NCBI GenBank assembly: GCA_019113165.1
Contig: DXHV01000033.1
Location: forward strand, 1 to 36,612
DNA from: Candidatus Desulfovibrio intestinipullorum
Lineage (GTDB): Bacteria; Desulfobacterota; Desulfovibrionia; Desulfovibrionales; Desulfovibrionaceae
Reading direction: 5' to 3'
Length of the DNA: 36,612 nt
The notes under the pieces were generated by a model. The model worked only from the letters and a program-made list of their open reading frames with translations, did not search any database and had not been told where the DNA came from. Numbering within the stretch: position 1 is the stretch's first letter; each line of letters begins with the position of its first letter. The translations under genes and the position numbers were made by a program. Below are positions 9,104-17,690 of the stretch, in pieces.

Positions 9104-9835
9104 TCAGGAAATGTGCACCTGTGGCGCATCAATCCTGACCACGTCCTTTGCCAGCTGGGTCACAGTGCCGGCCTGGGTGAGACTGCAGTCCTGGACGCAG
9201 ACACGCATATTTTGTGCCTGGGTTTCGTCATCCCCGCTTATCAGGCGCTGTGCGCTGCCAAAGCGGCCCGCGAAGCGGGCAAAGGTCTGCTCCAGGCGCT
9301 CGCCGAAGGAGCGCAGCATTCTGGTGACCAGGGAGGCAGAGGCAATGGTTGCCTCGGCACTGGCTGCCTGCACCTGCAGGGAGCCTGTGGCAAGGCTTGT
9401 GTCGGTCGCGGTGAGCTCAAGGGTCTGGCTGCTCTGCAGGCGCACCGGGGCAGGACTTGCGACGCGCACGCCGTGGGGAAAGGCAAGTTGTGCTTCCGTG
9501 GCCTTTCTGGTCAGAACGGCCAGGACAAAGGCCCTGCCGTCGTCCAGAGGGGCAAAGAGCACCTCATCGCCGATTTCGGGGGCAAGGAGGCAGGAAGCGG
9601 CCACGGAGGCCTTCCATGTGGACGTGCAGGCGGTGGCGCGATCGCGGCTCTGCAGGCGCACGACACGATTGTCCTCGTCCTGGTCCCGGACGTCCAGCAC
9701 GGTGCCTGTGAGCAGGCTTGCGGCTGCACTGGCAGGCTGGATGAGGGGGGTGCCGGGCACAGTGTCCCGGGCAGGATCGGCAGGGAGGGCGGAAAGGACT
9801 GCCGTCTTGTCAAGGCTGAGGGCCTGGGTATGCAT
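9104..9835 (-). CDS. DUF3540 domain protein, T6SS adaptor module
   Basis: A 243-residue soluble protein matching DUF3540. The N-terminal part is a small beta domain (LLTGTVLDVRDQDED, RVVRLQSRDRATA, EIGDEVLFAPL); the C-terminal half is helical and beta (MLRSFGERLEQTFARFAGRFG). DUF3540 genes are found almost only beside DUF2169, DUF4150 and pentapeptide-repeat genes in T6SS loci; their molecular role is not established. The layout here is the usual one. ATG at 9835 is preceded by a GAGG motif. A 122-base gap with a short GCGCCG/CGGCGC hairpin (9859-9878) separates it from the upstream pentapeptide gene. Confidence 0.82.
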   Translation of the reverse strand: MHTQALSLDKTAVLSALPADPARDTVPGTPLIQPASAAASLLTGTVLDVRDQDEDNRVVRLQSRDRATACTSTWKASVAASCLLAPEIGDEVLFAPLDDGRAFVLAVLTRKATEAQLAFPHGVRVASPAPVRLQSSQTLELTATDTSLATGSLQVQAASAEATIASASLVTRMLRSFGERLEQTFARFAGRFGSAQRLISGDDETQAQNMRVCVQDCSLTQAGTVTQLAKDVVRIDAPQVHIS

Positions 9836-9957
9836 GAGAGTGCCTCGTTCTTTATCAGGCGCCGTCAGGATGCGGCGCAGAAAGCGTTACAGGAAAAGGT
9901 CGGAAAGGGGGTGCAGAGATGCGCAGAAGACGCCTTTTTTGGGGGTGTTCCTGGGAG

Positions 9958-11052
9958 CTAGAGCTCATTGTCCTGATCGCCCCGGTGCTGCAGGAGCCAG
10001 TCCTCGCTGCGTGCCCGCTGCGGGTCCGTCCCCCGGCTGTTCGCAAAACTGGCTCTGTCCATGAAGGCCTCTTCCCTGCGGACGCGGTGCAGATTGGCAG
10101 AGGAGAAATCCGCTCCGGCAAAGAAGCCGTGGCTCAGGTCCGCATGGGAGAGGTCGGCCCGGAAAAAGCGTGCACCCTGCGCCTGGCAGTGCCTGAAGGA
10201 GGCGCCTTCACACAGGGCATCGGAAAAGTCGGCATCGCTCAGGTCCGCCTGTTCGAGACTGGCCTGCATGAACATGCCGCACACAAAGCGCCCTCTGCAC
10301 AGGCGGGCGCCGGTCAGTCTGGCCTCGCGAAAGAGGCACTGCCCGGTGCGGGCTTCGGAAAAGTCGCTGCCAGTGAGGTCGCATTGCAGAAAACCGACGC
10401 CTGTGAGGCGCGCTTTCTGAAAGTTGCAGCCCCTGAGGGAAGCGAAGCTGAACTGGACATAGGAGAGCTCCATGTCCGAAAAATCGTGTCCATCAAGCTG
10501 TGCCGACAGGAGGGCCGTCCTGTTGAGCCGGGAGCCCCTGAGTACCACGCCTGACAGATCGCAGTCCACAAAGACCGCATGGCTCAGGTCGCACTGGTCA
10601 AAACTGGCACCTGCCCGGCATTTGACAAAGCAGGAGCGCAGGCAGTCGGCACCGGCCAGGCGGGCCTTTGCGAGCGTGCTGTCCTGCACGGTGCAGTAGT
10701 GCAGCCTGGAGCCGGACAGGTCGGCGCCGGCCAGATCGCAGTCCTGAAAGGCCACCCTCTCGAAGTGGCAGTTGTGCAGGCGGGCCCCTTTGAGCTGCAT
10801 GTGCTGCAGGGCTGTGCCTTCCAGACGGATGTCGGAGAGATCGGCGCCTGCGAGATCGCACTCGCGAAAGGCCGTGCGCTCTATGCGGGCGCCCCTGAGA
10901 ATGGCATGGCGCAGGCTCACCCGCTCAAACCAGCCTCCGGACAGATCGGCTCCCGAGAGATCGATACCGTCCAGGACGAGATCTTCCAGAAACTCCCGGT
11001 TGGCAATGGCTGCGAGAACGTCCTCGCGTGTCTGCGGGATGTGCCTGCTCAT
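9958..11052 (-). CDS. Pentapeptide-repeat protein of the T6SS adaptor module
   Basis: The 364-residue protein is nearly all pentapeptide repeats of the A(D/N)LSx type from about residue 25 to 335 (for instance GADLSG, CDLAGADLS, ADFSDAL), predicting a right-handed quadrilateral beta-helix. Many repeats carry Cys at a repeated position (NCHF, QDCDL, VDCDL). A short helical N-terminus and a charged tail flank the helix. Its ATG overlaps the stop of the DUF2169 gene (ATGA), so it is translationally coupled. Its role is unknown; its place between DUF2169 and DUF3540 suggests it takes part in effector loading or is itself delivered. No signal peptide. Confidence 0.88.
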   Translation of the reverse strand: MSRHIPQTREDVLAAIANREFLEDLVLDGIDLSGADLSGGWFERVSLRHAILRGARIERTAFRECDLAGADLSDIRLEGTALQHMQLKGARLHNCHFERVAFQDCDLAGADLSGSRLHYCTVQDSTLAKARLAGADCLRSCFVKCRAGASFDQCDLSHAVFVDCDLSGVVLRGSRLNRTALLSAQLDGHDFSDMELSYVQFSFASLRGCNFQKARLTGVGFLQCDLTGSDFSEARTGQCLFREARLTGARLCRGRFVCGMFMQASLEQADLSDADFSDALCEGASFRHCQAQGARFFRADLSHADLSHGFFAGADFSSANLHRVRREEAFMDRASFANSRGTDPQRARSEDWLLQHRGDQDNEL

Positions 11053-14000
11053 TTGCTCATCTCCATGCGCCGCAAAAGTTCTTCCTGGCCCTCGAGAAGG
11101 CTGCGTTCCAGATTGCTGCCCGCCAGGGCGGTCCTGCCAAGGACAGCCTTGTAGACTTCGGCGCCGTAGAGATTGCAGTCCTCAAGGCTTGCTGCCACGA
11201 GGCGCGAGCGCCGCAGGGATCCGGTGGCCAGGGAGGATCCGTGCAGATCTGCGCCTTCCAGGTCGCAGTGGCGCAGCTGCGCCCTGTCTGCCTGGCAGTG
11301 GACAATCAGGGCCCTTGGCAGATCGCAGCGATCCAGGCAGGCATTGCAGAGGCGGCAGGCCCGGAAGACAGCTCCGGGCAGACGCACTTCCCTGGCGCAG
11401 AGATCGTCCAGCACGCAGTGCACGCAGCACAGCCTTTCTATCTCGCAGTTCACGAGAAAGCGCAGGTTTGTGGCCTCGCAGTCCACAAGGGCCAGATCGG
11501 AGCCCGTGCAGGTCACAAAGCCCGTTTCCTGCCAGTGGCCGCCCTCCACACGGAAGGAGTCGATGGTGCAGCTGGCAAGGGAGCACTTGGTCAGGCAGCA
11601 CTGTCGCAGGGTGAGATCCTTCAGGGTGCAGCTGGTGAAGGAGCAGAGTTCCATGTGCACGTCCGTGAACGTGCCCTGCCAGCCTGTGTTTGTAAAGCCG
11701 CAGAGCTTGCAGGAGGCCTGTGTCAGGTCCGCGTCCTGCATGGTGCTGTCCTTCCACTGCGTGAGTTCCGCCTGCAGGCCATGGGCCCTTGTTCCCGCAA
11801 GGCTTGCCTCGGTGAAGGAGCTCATGGTGATGGAGGCGTGGCTCAAATCCGCCCCGTCCAGGCAGATTTTTGTTGCCATGGCCTTGTCCCAGACCGTGCG
11901 GCTCAGGTTGGCTTTGGCAAGATTCACCTCTTCCAGGAAGCATTCCCTGAAGGCGCAGCCTGACAGATCCTGGCCTGAAAAATCCACCTTGCGCAGGGTC
12001 AGTCCCCTCGCACCGCTTCTGAGCCGGCCTATGAGCCCGGGCACATCGGGCACCTTCGGCGGCTTGAGGGCCGGACCTCCGCCAGGCAGGGTTTTGACCC
12101 AGTCAGGCAGAGGATCGGGCAGGAGGGGACCAGAGGCGGCCCTGGCAAAGAGGGCGCGATCGGCCAGAATCCGTTCCCTGGACACGGCATCAAGGGCCTG
12201 CATCTTGCCCACGGCCTTGAGATAGCTCTCTCGCAGGGACTGGATTTTGGGCACATCGCCGGGCTTTTTTTCCTGCAGCAGCCGTTCCGTCTTGTCCAGA
12301 TTCTTCAGGACGTCCGGATCCGGAAGCTCGGGCAGCTTCATGTCCAGGGCCTCGTCCAGCGTGGCGGAAGGACAAGGCGGCAGGACAAGGTCGCAGAAGG
12401 GCTTTTTGAGAGCGGAGAGTTCCTTCTGAACCCTGGCTCTGGCCTCGTCTGCGGCAGCCGTGAACTCGGCTCTCTTTCCGTCTGCGATGGCTTTGGCCCG
12501 CTGCTTCAGACGGGCCACAATGCCTGCCACATCCACCTCGGGCACAGCGACCGGATTTTTGTTGTCCGAGGGCCCGGGAACAGTCTGATCCGGCAGGGGC
12601 ACCCCTCTCTGGCGCAGTTCCCGAACAAGCCAGGAGCGGACATCAAGGCCCTGTTCCCGGGCGTGCCACAGTGTGGGCACGGCCTGGTCTGCAGGCCAGG
12701 GCAGGGGCTCGCAGGGCTTGCCGCAGAGCGGCTGCCAGACGGCGGCCAGCACTGCCTTTCGCTGCGCCTGCGCTGCGGCCGAAAAGGTGTGCGACACGGG
12801 TGCAAGCCCCGCGGGACACAGTGTTTCGGGCAGAGGGGGAACAGGCCAGAAGATCTGTTCGGCTCGGGCAAGGACGTCCCTGTCCTCGTCGGCCACTTCG
12901 CCTGCCTGGGGAGACTGGGCGAGGGCCAGGGCGCAGAGATCGCCTGCCAGGGCATAGCAGAGCCAGGCTTCCAGGGGCGAGGTGCACAGGAGCACGGGCT
13001 TGGGACGGATGGCACCAAGAAGCTGCAGGCCGTGCCTGGAGCCCGGCATGGTCCACAAGGTGTCCGGGGCAGCGGCGGCAGTCAGGTCCATGAACAGGTC
13101 TGCAGGCAGAGCCTGCAGATCGCTCTGAGCCGCTTGTCCGGTCCGGTCCGGATCATTCGTCCTGGCGCAGCCTGCGGGGAGGACGTACAGGGCAATGCAT
13201 CGGGCCCCGGCAAAGAAGGGGAGGACAAGACCTCTGGGCATGGCAAGCGTGCCCTTTTGGGCGAGTTCGTCTCCAAAGGGGACAAGCCTTTCGTCCTGCA
13301 GGTCCAGTCCGAATTCTTCGGGATGGATGGGGCAGTCTTCGGAGAGATAGGCCAGACGGGCATTGAGCAGATCCCCTTCGCGCAGACCGGCCTTAAGCAG
13401 GGCCTGCACGATCTGCCCTGCCACGGGATCCGTGCTCTCCAGGATGGCATGGTCGGCAAGCAGCTCCAGGGCCCGTGTACTCCAGCGTTCCTCCGGGGAG
13501 GGCTCAGGAATGTCCAGGTTCAGGGAGTGCTTTGCTGCCTCCTCGCGCATCTCCCTGGTCGGCAGATGGCCCCAGTCCTCCCTGGCCTTCTCGAGCATCT
13601 TTTGGGTCTTTTTCTGGGCAGCGGCAACAATTTTGTCGAGGCGCCCCATGTTGCGGGCGGCCTTGTCCAGTTCGGGCAGAAGGCTGGTCAGCCGTGCCTT
13701 CAAAGGCTCCAGGGAGCGGGTGTCGATTTTCACCCTGTGTCCAAACTCCCTGTGCATGGCAATGAGGCGCTGCTCGGCCTCGTCAATGATTGCCAGGGCC
13801 CTGTTCAGGCGCTCCTTTGCCCTGGCAAACTGCTGCACGCCCTGGACAGGAAGCACAGCAGCCCTGCCTGTGGCCTGATCCAGGGCCAGGTTGAGATCCT
13901 CTTCCAGGGTTCGCAGGCTGGCCCGGCTCTTTTCCAGAACTTCGCCGGCAGAGAAGGGCTGAGGTTCCTGCACCCTTGCCTCGGAAAGGCGCCTTGTCTG

Positions 14001-15092
14001 CTCGGCCTGCCAGAACCGTATGTCCGTGCGGGGTGCGCGGGCGTCCTCCACCACGGCAAAGAGGCGCACAACGTCGCTGAACTCGTCGTCCTGAACGGGG
14101 AGAACGGCACGCCACAGGCCCACGCCGCGCTCAATGGCCGGAAAGAGCCACACGGTCTCGAAGCGGCAGGTGTACTCCTCGAACAATTCCTGTCTGGGAG
14201 CGGTGTCACTGCGGCCATAGGTCTTGGGATCCCTTATTCTGCTCGCAAAGACGCGCACGCGTTTGGAGGGCAGGCGGGACGTGATGAAGGGCTTGTCGGG
14301 ATGCAGGTGCTCAAGGGTGATCGGCTCTCCGCCAAGGAAGTAGCCTGGAACGGCACCGGACTCCGCGGCCGTGCTGCTGCCATAGTCCTCTGGCAGGCGC
14401 TGTTCTTCCTGGGCCAGGGAGAAGTAGGCAGGATTGAGATCCGGGGGAAAGCCCGGCCAGAAATTCTTGAGCCAGCGTTCGTCATAGGTGCCTGCCAGGG
14501 CAAGGCGTTCGGGAGCGTCGGCCGGAACGGGCAGGGGGCAGGCAGGCCTTGGCCTGTCCGCAGGACTGGTAACCAGGCCAAGGCGGGGATCCTCCACCTG
14601 GGGCAGGGCCTGACGCAGCTCGCCCCAGGGAGTGCGCAGGGCCTCCAGGCCCGCTCCCTGGGGATTGGCGGCATAAGAGCTGCCACCAAAGGCTGTCTGC
14701 CAGGTCAGGGGCACGCTGAGCACGGGCTCGGGCCGTGAGGGCGCAGCCCCAGCAGGACCAGCTTGCCAGAAGCGCGGCCCGAAGACGGCCAGCGTGCGTT
14801 CTATGGGACCGACGGCAAAGCGCACGGCACCGCCAGGTGCAGGGCTTTTGTCCGGGGCATGCCAGGAGCCTGCCAGCAGGACTTCGCCGCGCACCTTGGG
14901 AAAGCCCGGATCCAGAAGGCCCTGTTCGCCCAGCAGAGGCAGGCATTCGGGCCAGAGCTTCTGCTCGGACAGGGGCGTCGCGGGATCGTCCAGGGCAAAG
15001 TACTGGAGGATTGCCACCTGCAGATACCAGTGCGGGCCCAGGGCAAAGGGAGAAAAAAGCAGACCTGTGGTACTGTCCTTGAGTATGTGCAT
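11049..15092 (-). CDS. DUF2169 adaptor fused to coiled-coil and pentapeptide-repeat domains
   Basis: A 1347-residue protein. Residues 1 to about 330 match DUF2169 (N-terminal beta-rich part with GPHWYLQVAILQYFAL, PLTWQTAFGG, and the PPDLNPAYF block typical of the family). A charged helical, probably coiled-coil segment follows (about 385-520), then an alpha/beta region of unknown type (about 520-850) and a second helical stretch (850-900). Residues from about 1030 to the end are pentapeptide repeats unusually rich in cysteine. DUF2169 proteins act as T6SS effector adaptors in several systems. It lies directly after the P3 gene (gap 39 bases) and overlaps the next gene by ATGA. The ribosome binding site is weak. 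Its large size, against roughly 300-900 for simpler family members, reflects the fused repeat domain. Confidence 0.85.
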   Translation of the reverse strand: MHILKDSTTGLLFSPFALGPHWYLQVAILQYFALDDPATPLSEQKLWPECLPLLGEQGLLDPGFPKVRGEVLLAGSWHAPDKSPAPGGAVRFAVGPIERTLAVFGPRFWQAGPAGAAPSRPEPVLSVPLTWQTAFGGSSYAANPQGAGLEALRTPWGELRQALPQVEDPRLGLVTSPADRPRPACPLPVPADAPERLALAGTYDERWLKNFWPGFPPDLNPAYFSLAQEEQRLPEDYGSSTAAESGAVPGYFLGGEPITLEHLHPDKPFITSRLPSKRVRVFASRIRDPKTYGRSDTAPRQELFEEYTCRFETVWLFPAIERGVGLWRAVLPVQDDEFSDVVRLFAVVEDARAPRTDIRFWQAEQTRRLSEARVQEPQPFSAGEVLEKSRASLRTLEEDLNLALDQATGRAAVLPVQGVQQFARAKERLNRALAIIDEAEQRLIAMHREFGHRVKIDTRSLEPLKARLTSLLPELDKAARNMGRLDKIVAAAQKKTQKMLEKAREDWGHLPTREMREEAAKHSLNLDIPEPSPEERWSTRALELLADHAILESTDPVAGQIVQALLKAGLREGDLLNARLAYLSEDCPIHPEEFGLDLQDERLVPFGDELAQKGTLAMPRGLVLPFFAGARCIALYVLPAGCARTNDPDRTGQAAQSDLQALPADLFMDLTAAAAPDTLWTMPGSRHGLQLLGAIRPKPVLLCTSPLEAWLCYALAGDLCALALAQSPQAGEVADEDRDVLARAEQIFWPVPPLPETLCPAGLAPVSHTFSAAAQAQRKAVLAAVWQPLCGKPCEPLPWPADQAVPTLWHAREQGLDVRSWLVRELRQRGVPLPDQTVPGPSDNKNPVAVPEVDVAGIVARLKQRAKAIADGKRAEFTAAADEARARVQKELSALKKPFCDLVLPPCPSATLDEALDMKLPELPDPDVLKNLDKTERLLQEKKPGDVPKIQSLRESYLKAVGKMQALDAVSRERILADRALFARAASGPLLPDPLPDWVKTLPGGGPALKPPKVPDVPGLIGRLRSGARGLTLRKVDFSGQDLSGCAFRECFLEEVNLAKANLSRTVWDKAMATKICLDGADLSHASITMSSFTEASLAGTRAHGLQAELTQWKDSTMQDADLTQASCKLCGFTNTGWQGTFTDVHMELCSFTSCTLKDLTLRQCCLTKCSLASCTIDSFRVEGGHWQETGFVTCTGSDLALVDCEATNLRFLVNCEIERLCCVHCVLDDLCAREVRLPGAVFRACRLCNACLDRCDLPRALIVHCQADRAQLRHCDLEGADLHGSSLATGSLRRSRLVAASLEDCNLYGAEVYKAVLGRTALAGSNLERSLLEGQEELLRRMEMSK

Positions 15093-15131
15093 GCTGTGTG
15101 TCCGAAGGAGAGGTGAGCCGATACGGAGAGA

Positions 15132-15761
15132 TTAGCCGATGAGGGTCGTCGCGTTCTGCTGAAGAATGGTAGCGGCTGTCGTGCAGACACTGGTGCAGAG
15201 CCGGGTTGAGTTCGTGGCATTGATCTCGCATTGCTGGGCAGCCTCGGTCAGATTGGTAATGATCTGGTTGTACGTGGCGGCCTTGCGGGAAAAGTCATTG
15301 ACCAGGGTTGTTGCCTGTTCGATGGTCTGCGTCAGAGCCGCTTCCGTCTCTGTCGTCTCTTCGACAACGGCACTATGAAGAGAGTTGAACTCATCCATGG
15401 CAGCGGCAACCTCCGTCTTTTTGAGACCTGTTGCAAGCCTGCTTGCCACACTCGCGTGTCTGCTGGCGATCGTATTGAGTTCACTCTGTTTTGCCTTCAG
15501 GTCGTTGAGCTTCTGGCGAGCATTCACCGTCGACATGTTCGCAGCGGGAGCTGCGTTGCTCTTGGTCTTGCTGCGTTCAACCTGGAAAAACAGGCCATCG
15601 TCAGCTGAAAATTTGGACAGGGCTGAGGTATGCATCGATTTGACGCCGCCGCAAAAATCGAACTTGACGCCGCCAACCTGGGACAGCGAAAGAGAAAAGC
15701 ACAGTTCCAGGGAAGTGACCGAAACAAACCATGTCTCAATGCTGTTCAATGTAATGCTCAT
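15132..15761 (-). CDS. Candidate T6SS cargo P3, coiled-coil protein
   Basis: A 209-residue protein I do not recognise. Residues 1-60 are beta-rich (ITLNSIETWFVSVTSLEL, then FDFCGGVKSMHTS) and resemble the equivalent part of P1. From about residue 75 it is a long helical, coiled-coil region rich in Thr, Asn, Ala and Gln (LNTIASRHASVASRLAT; TEAALTQTIEQATTLVND), ending with a Cys-rich patch (LCTSVCTTAATIL) and NATTLIG. AGGA at 15771-15768 supports the start. It is third of three tandem paralogues between vgrG and the DUF2169 gene, and its base composition is visibly more AT-rich than the T6SS genes. Effector, adaptor or structural cargo are all possible. Confidence 0.75.
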   Translation of the reverse strand: MSITLNSIETWFVSVTSLELCFSLSLSQVGGVKFDFCGGVKSMHTSALSKFSADDGLFFQVERSKTKSNAAPAANMSTVNARQKLNDLKAKQSELNTIASRHASVASRLATGLKKTEVAAAMDEFNSLHSAVVEETTETEAALTQTIEQATTLVNDFSRKAATYNQIITNLTEAAQQCEINATNSTRLCTSVCTTAATILQQNATTLIG

Positions 15762-15793
15762 GAGAAATCCTGCAAAAAGGAGTGATACACGTG

Positions 15794-16465
15794 TTACTTG
15801 CTGATGACACTTCCCGATTCGATGCTGGTCCCTGCAGTCTGCTGTACAGAAGTGGCAAGAGTCGTCATCCTCTGGGCATTGAGCGAGAGCGTTGCATAAC
15901 TTTGCCGCAGTTGAACGGCTACTTCGTTCATTTGGGTGACAAGTCGGTTGCCTGTCACTGTCGTCCGGGTCAGCTTGTTATGCGTGCTGGTCACGTTTGC
16001 CAGCGTCTCGGAGACATGTGCCGCATACGTATCCACCTTTGCGTGAATCTCGTTCCGCTGCTGAACGAGATCCGATTTTCTGGCGAACGTCCGGCTTTCC
16101 TGCTGCGTGGCAGTGGTCTCCTGCGCTATGGCTGTTGACTGCTGTGCCAGGACATTGATTTGATTCAGGCACTTCTTGGTGTGGAAATCGATGGTCTCCA
16201 TCTTTTTAAAGGTCGTATTGGTACACAGAGCCTTGCTGAAGACAAGATGCGCAGAGGAGCGCAGAGCAATCTTGTTGAGAAGCGTCAGATGCACACTGTA
16301 TATGCCCGCAAACCAGACAGTCTTGGCCCCGAGAACAAAGGTGTCGCTCATTCCCAGGGCAACCGAGTTTGCCATGGAGCAGGTGAGCTTCAGTGTGCCG
16401 TTTTCATTGCTGATGGAGATGCCGATTTTTCCGGACGGCTTGTCCGCGAGATTGGTTGTTTTCAA
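15794..16465 (-). CDS. Candidate T6SS cargo P2, coiled-coil protein
   Basis: I place the start at TTG 16465-16463, preceded by AAGGA with 8-base spacing. The frame opens 30 codons earlier at another TTG (16555) but without a ribosome binding site, and with a Cys/Pro-rich start not shared by its relatives. The product is then 223 residues. The N-terminal part (GKIGISISNENG; TLKLTCSMANSVALGMSD) aligns loosely with the beta-rich domains of P1 and P3, and the rest is helical with many Thr/Gln (NQINVLAQQSTAIAQE). No signal peptide. It is second of the trio; a symmetric inverted repeat lies upstream between P1 and P2. Function unknown. Confidence 0.65.
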   Translation of the reverse strand: MKTTNLADKPSGKIGISISNENGTLKLTCSMANSVALGMSDTFVLGAKTVWFAGIYSVHLTLLNKIALRSSAHLVFSKALCTNTTFKKMETIDFHTKKCLNQINVLAQQSTAIAQETTATQQESRTFARKSDLVQQRNEIHAKVDTYAAHVSETLANVTSTHNKLTRTTVTGNRLVTQMNEVAVQLRQSYATLSLNAQRMTTLATSVQQTAGTSIESGSVISK

Positions 16466-16563
16466 GAGGAGAGTCCTTGCACTGGGCTGCTGGCAAAAAT
16501 GTGCATCTTCCAGGGGGGGGCAGCATGCAGCTCTCGGGCAGCACGCTTCAGGCAAAAGGAACG

Positions 16564-16676
16564 CTAGTATTTTGTTTTTGAAGTTCGTTAATAAGTCTGA
16601 ATTGGGAAAAATCCATTTTCCACCATATTGTAGGAATTTCTTTACCTATTAACGAACTTAGAGAACGCTATACTAG
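16564..16676. repeat. Symmetric two-arm inverted repeat between P1 and P2
   Basis: Outer arms CTAGTAT (16564-16570) and ATACTAG (16670-16676) and inner arms AAGTTCGTTAATA (16581-16593) and TATTAACGAACTT (16647-16659) are both perfect. The spacers between outer and inner arms are exactly 10 bases on each side, and the centre is 53 bases. It lies in an AT-rich gap, overlaps the P1 stop codon, and is not followed by a T-run in the transcribed direction. Confidence 0.8.
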
Positions 16677-17518
16677 GAATAGGTTATGCTTGGCGCTGTC
16701 TTTGTCGAGGTTGGGGCTGTTTCCTGAATAAGCGAATAGTTTTCCTGAACGGTTGTGAAGGTCTGGGTGCAGTTGGTCAGAAGGTCGTTGGCAGTGGTCT
16801 GCGCCGTCTCCATTCGGGTGGCTGTGAGCGTCAGAGCTGCTGTTGTCTGGGAGAGCGTCTGTTCAAGCTCGGTTTTCCGCTCGGTCACATCCTGTCTGAT
16901 GGTCGCGAGGACAGTTTGCTCGGTACTCACCCGTGACTTGAAGCTCGCAAGATGGCTTCCCGTTGCGATCTCTTCGAGGTCCTGTTCCAGGGTGTCAAGC
17001 TGTGCGCTCACGGCAGCTGTCTCGTTTGCAATGGTGTCCATCCGGGCCGTGATGGTATTTAGATCGGATACGCTCAGTTTGGTCTCGATATTGACGGCTC
17101 TTGTTGTGCCCGAAGACTGGATGATATTGAACACATTGGCGTCGACATCACTCATGAGACCAAGATCTACGGTGGTGCGGGATCCAAGAACAGAGTCGAC
17201 GCGTCCGCCAAAGGTCGTATTGAAGCTGAACTGGGTAAAGCTGTTGGAGAACTGCAGGGTGAGGGAAACGATTTCATTGGCAAATACGGTCAGGGTGGGC
17301 GCATACTTGAGAGTGATCGTGCTTTTGTCCTTCTCCACGTCCTTTTCGGCATCCGTTCCCGTGTCACTGCCCTGTTCGCCTGCCGGATCCTGCGGCTGGT
17401 CCTGTGACTGATCCGAGGCCGGATCCTGCGGCTGGTCCGGCGACTGATCCGGGGTCGGATCCTGTGACTGGACCTGCGACTGATCCTGGGGGGTGGTCGT
17501 CTGGCTGTTCGTCTCCAT
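16673..17518 (-). CDS. Candidate T6SS cargo P1, coiled-coil protein with Asp/Gln/Pro repeats
   Basis: A 281-residue protein I do not recognise. Residues about 11-46 are three 12-residue repeats (QDQSQVQSQDPT and two relatives), followed by an acidic stretch. A beta-rich domain then begins near residue 70 (STITLKYAPTLTVFANEIVS, then FGGRVDSVLGSRTTVDLG), which resembles the start of P3. The C-terminal 150 residues are helical, with heptad-like spacing (LNTITARMDTIANETAAVSA; TAALTLTATRMETAQTTAN). No signal peptide. GGAG seven bases upstream selects ATG 17518-17516 over an upstream in-frame TTG. It is the first gene after vgrG, with lower GC than its neighbours. Effector or adaptor role is inferred only from position. 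Confidence 0.72.
   Translation of the reverse strand: METNSQTTTPQDQSQVQSQDPTPDQSPDQPQDPASDQSQDQPQDPAGEQGSDTGTDAEKDVEKDKSTITLKYAPTLTVFANEIVSLTLQFSNSFTQFSFNTTFGGRVDSVLGSRTTVDLGLMSDVDANVFNIIQSSGTTRAVNIETKLSVSDLNTITARMDTIANETAAVSAQLDTLEQDLEEIATGSHLASFKSRVSTEQTVLATIRQDVTERKTELEQTLSQTTAALTLTATRMETAQTTANDLLTNCTQTFTTVQENYSLIQETAPTSTKTAPSITYS
17382..17489. repeat. Three tandem 36-base repeats inside P1
   Basis: Units at 17382-17417, 17418-17453 and 17454-17489 are near-identical to each other, the third the most diverged; each encodes a 12-residue Asp/Gln/Pro-rich block. They are in frame, so copy number can change without frameshift. Confidence 0.85.
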
Positions 17519-17690
17519 GGCGGTACTCCGGCACAAATAGCGACAAGGTGCGATACATTGGGGGGCCCGCGTCCTGCAGCCTGGAAATCCCGCCAGGAGC
17601 CTGCAAAAAGGCCGCGTTGGTCAGAAAAAAGGGGAGCGTCAGGGGGCGGAGGGGAAAAGCCAGGAATCAGGAAGGAAGCAGCCCTGATCC
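17519..17690. other. Gap between vgrG and P1
   Basis: This 172-base gap holds a short 6-bp hairpin (ATCAGG...CCTGAT) just after the vgrG stop, too weak to call a terminator, and no gene. Loose spacing here contrasts with the tight spacing of the T6SS core, consistent with a boundary between core and cargo module. Confidence 0.45.

Noticed and set aside
12663..14738. 691-residue plus-strand open frame
   Set aside because: It lies opposite the DUF2169 gene, which has a clear family match and ATGA coupling; no ribosome binding site or domain on the plus strand.
16564..16676. Integron attC-like site
   Set aside because: The arms end in AAC/GTT as attC sites do, but the two-arm spacing and 53-base centre do not fit the attC layout, and there is no integrase or cassette array.
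17519..17690. Terminator after vgrG
   Set aside because: Only a 6-bp hairpin, and no T-run directly after it.
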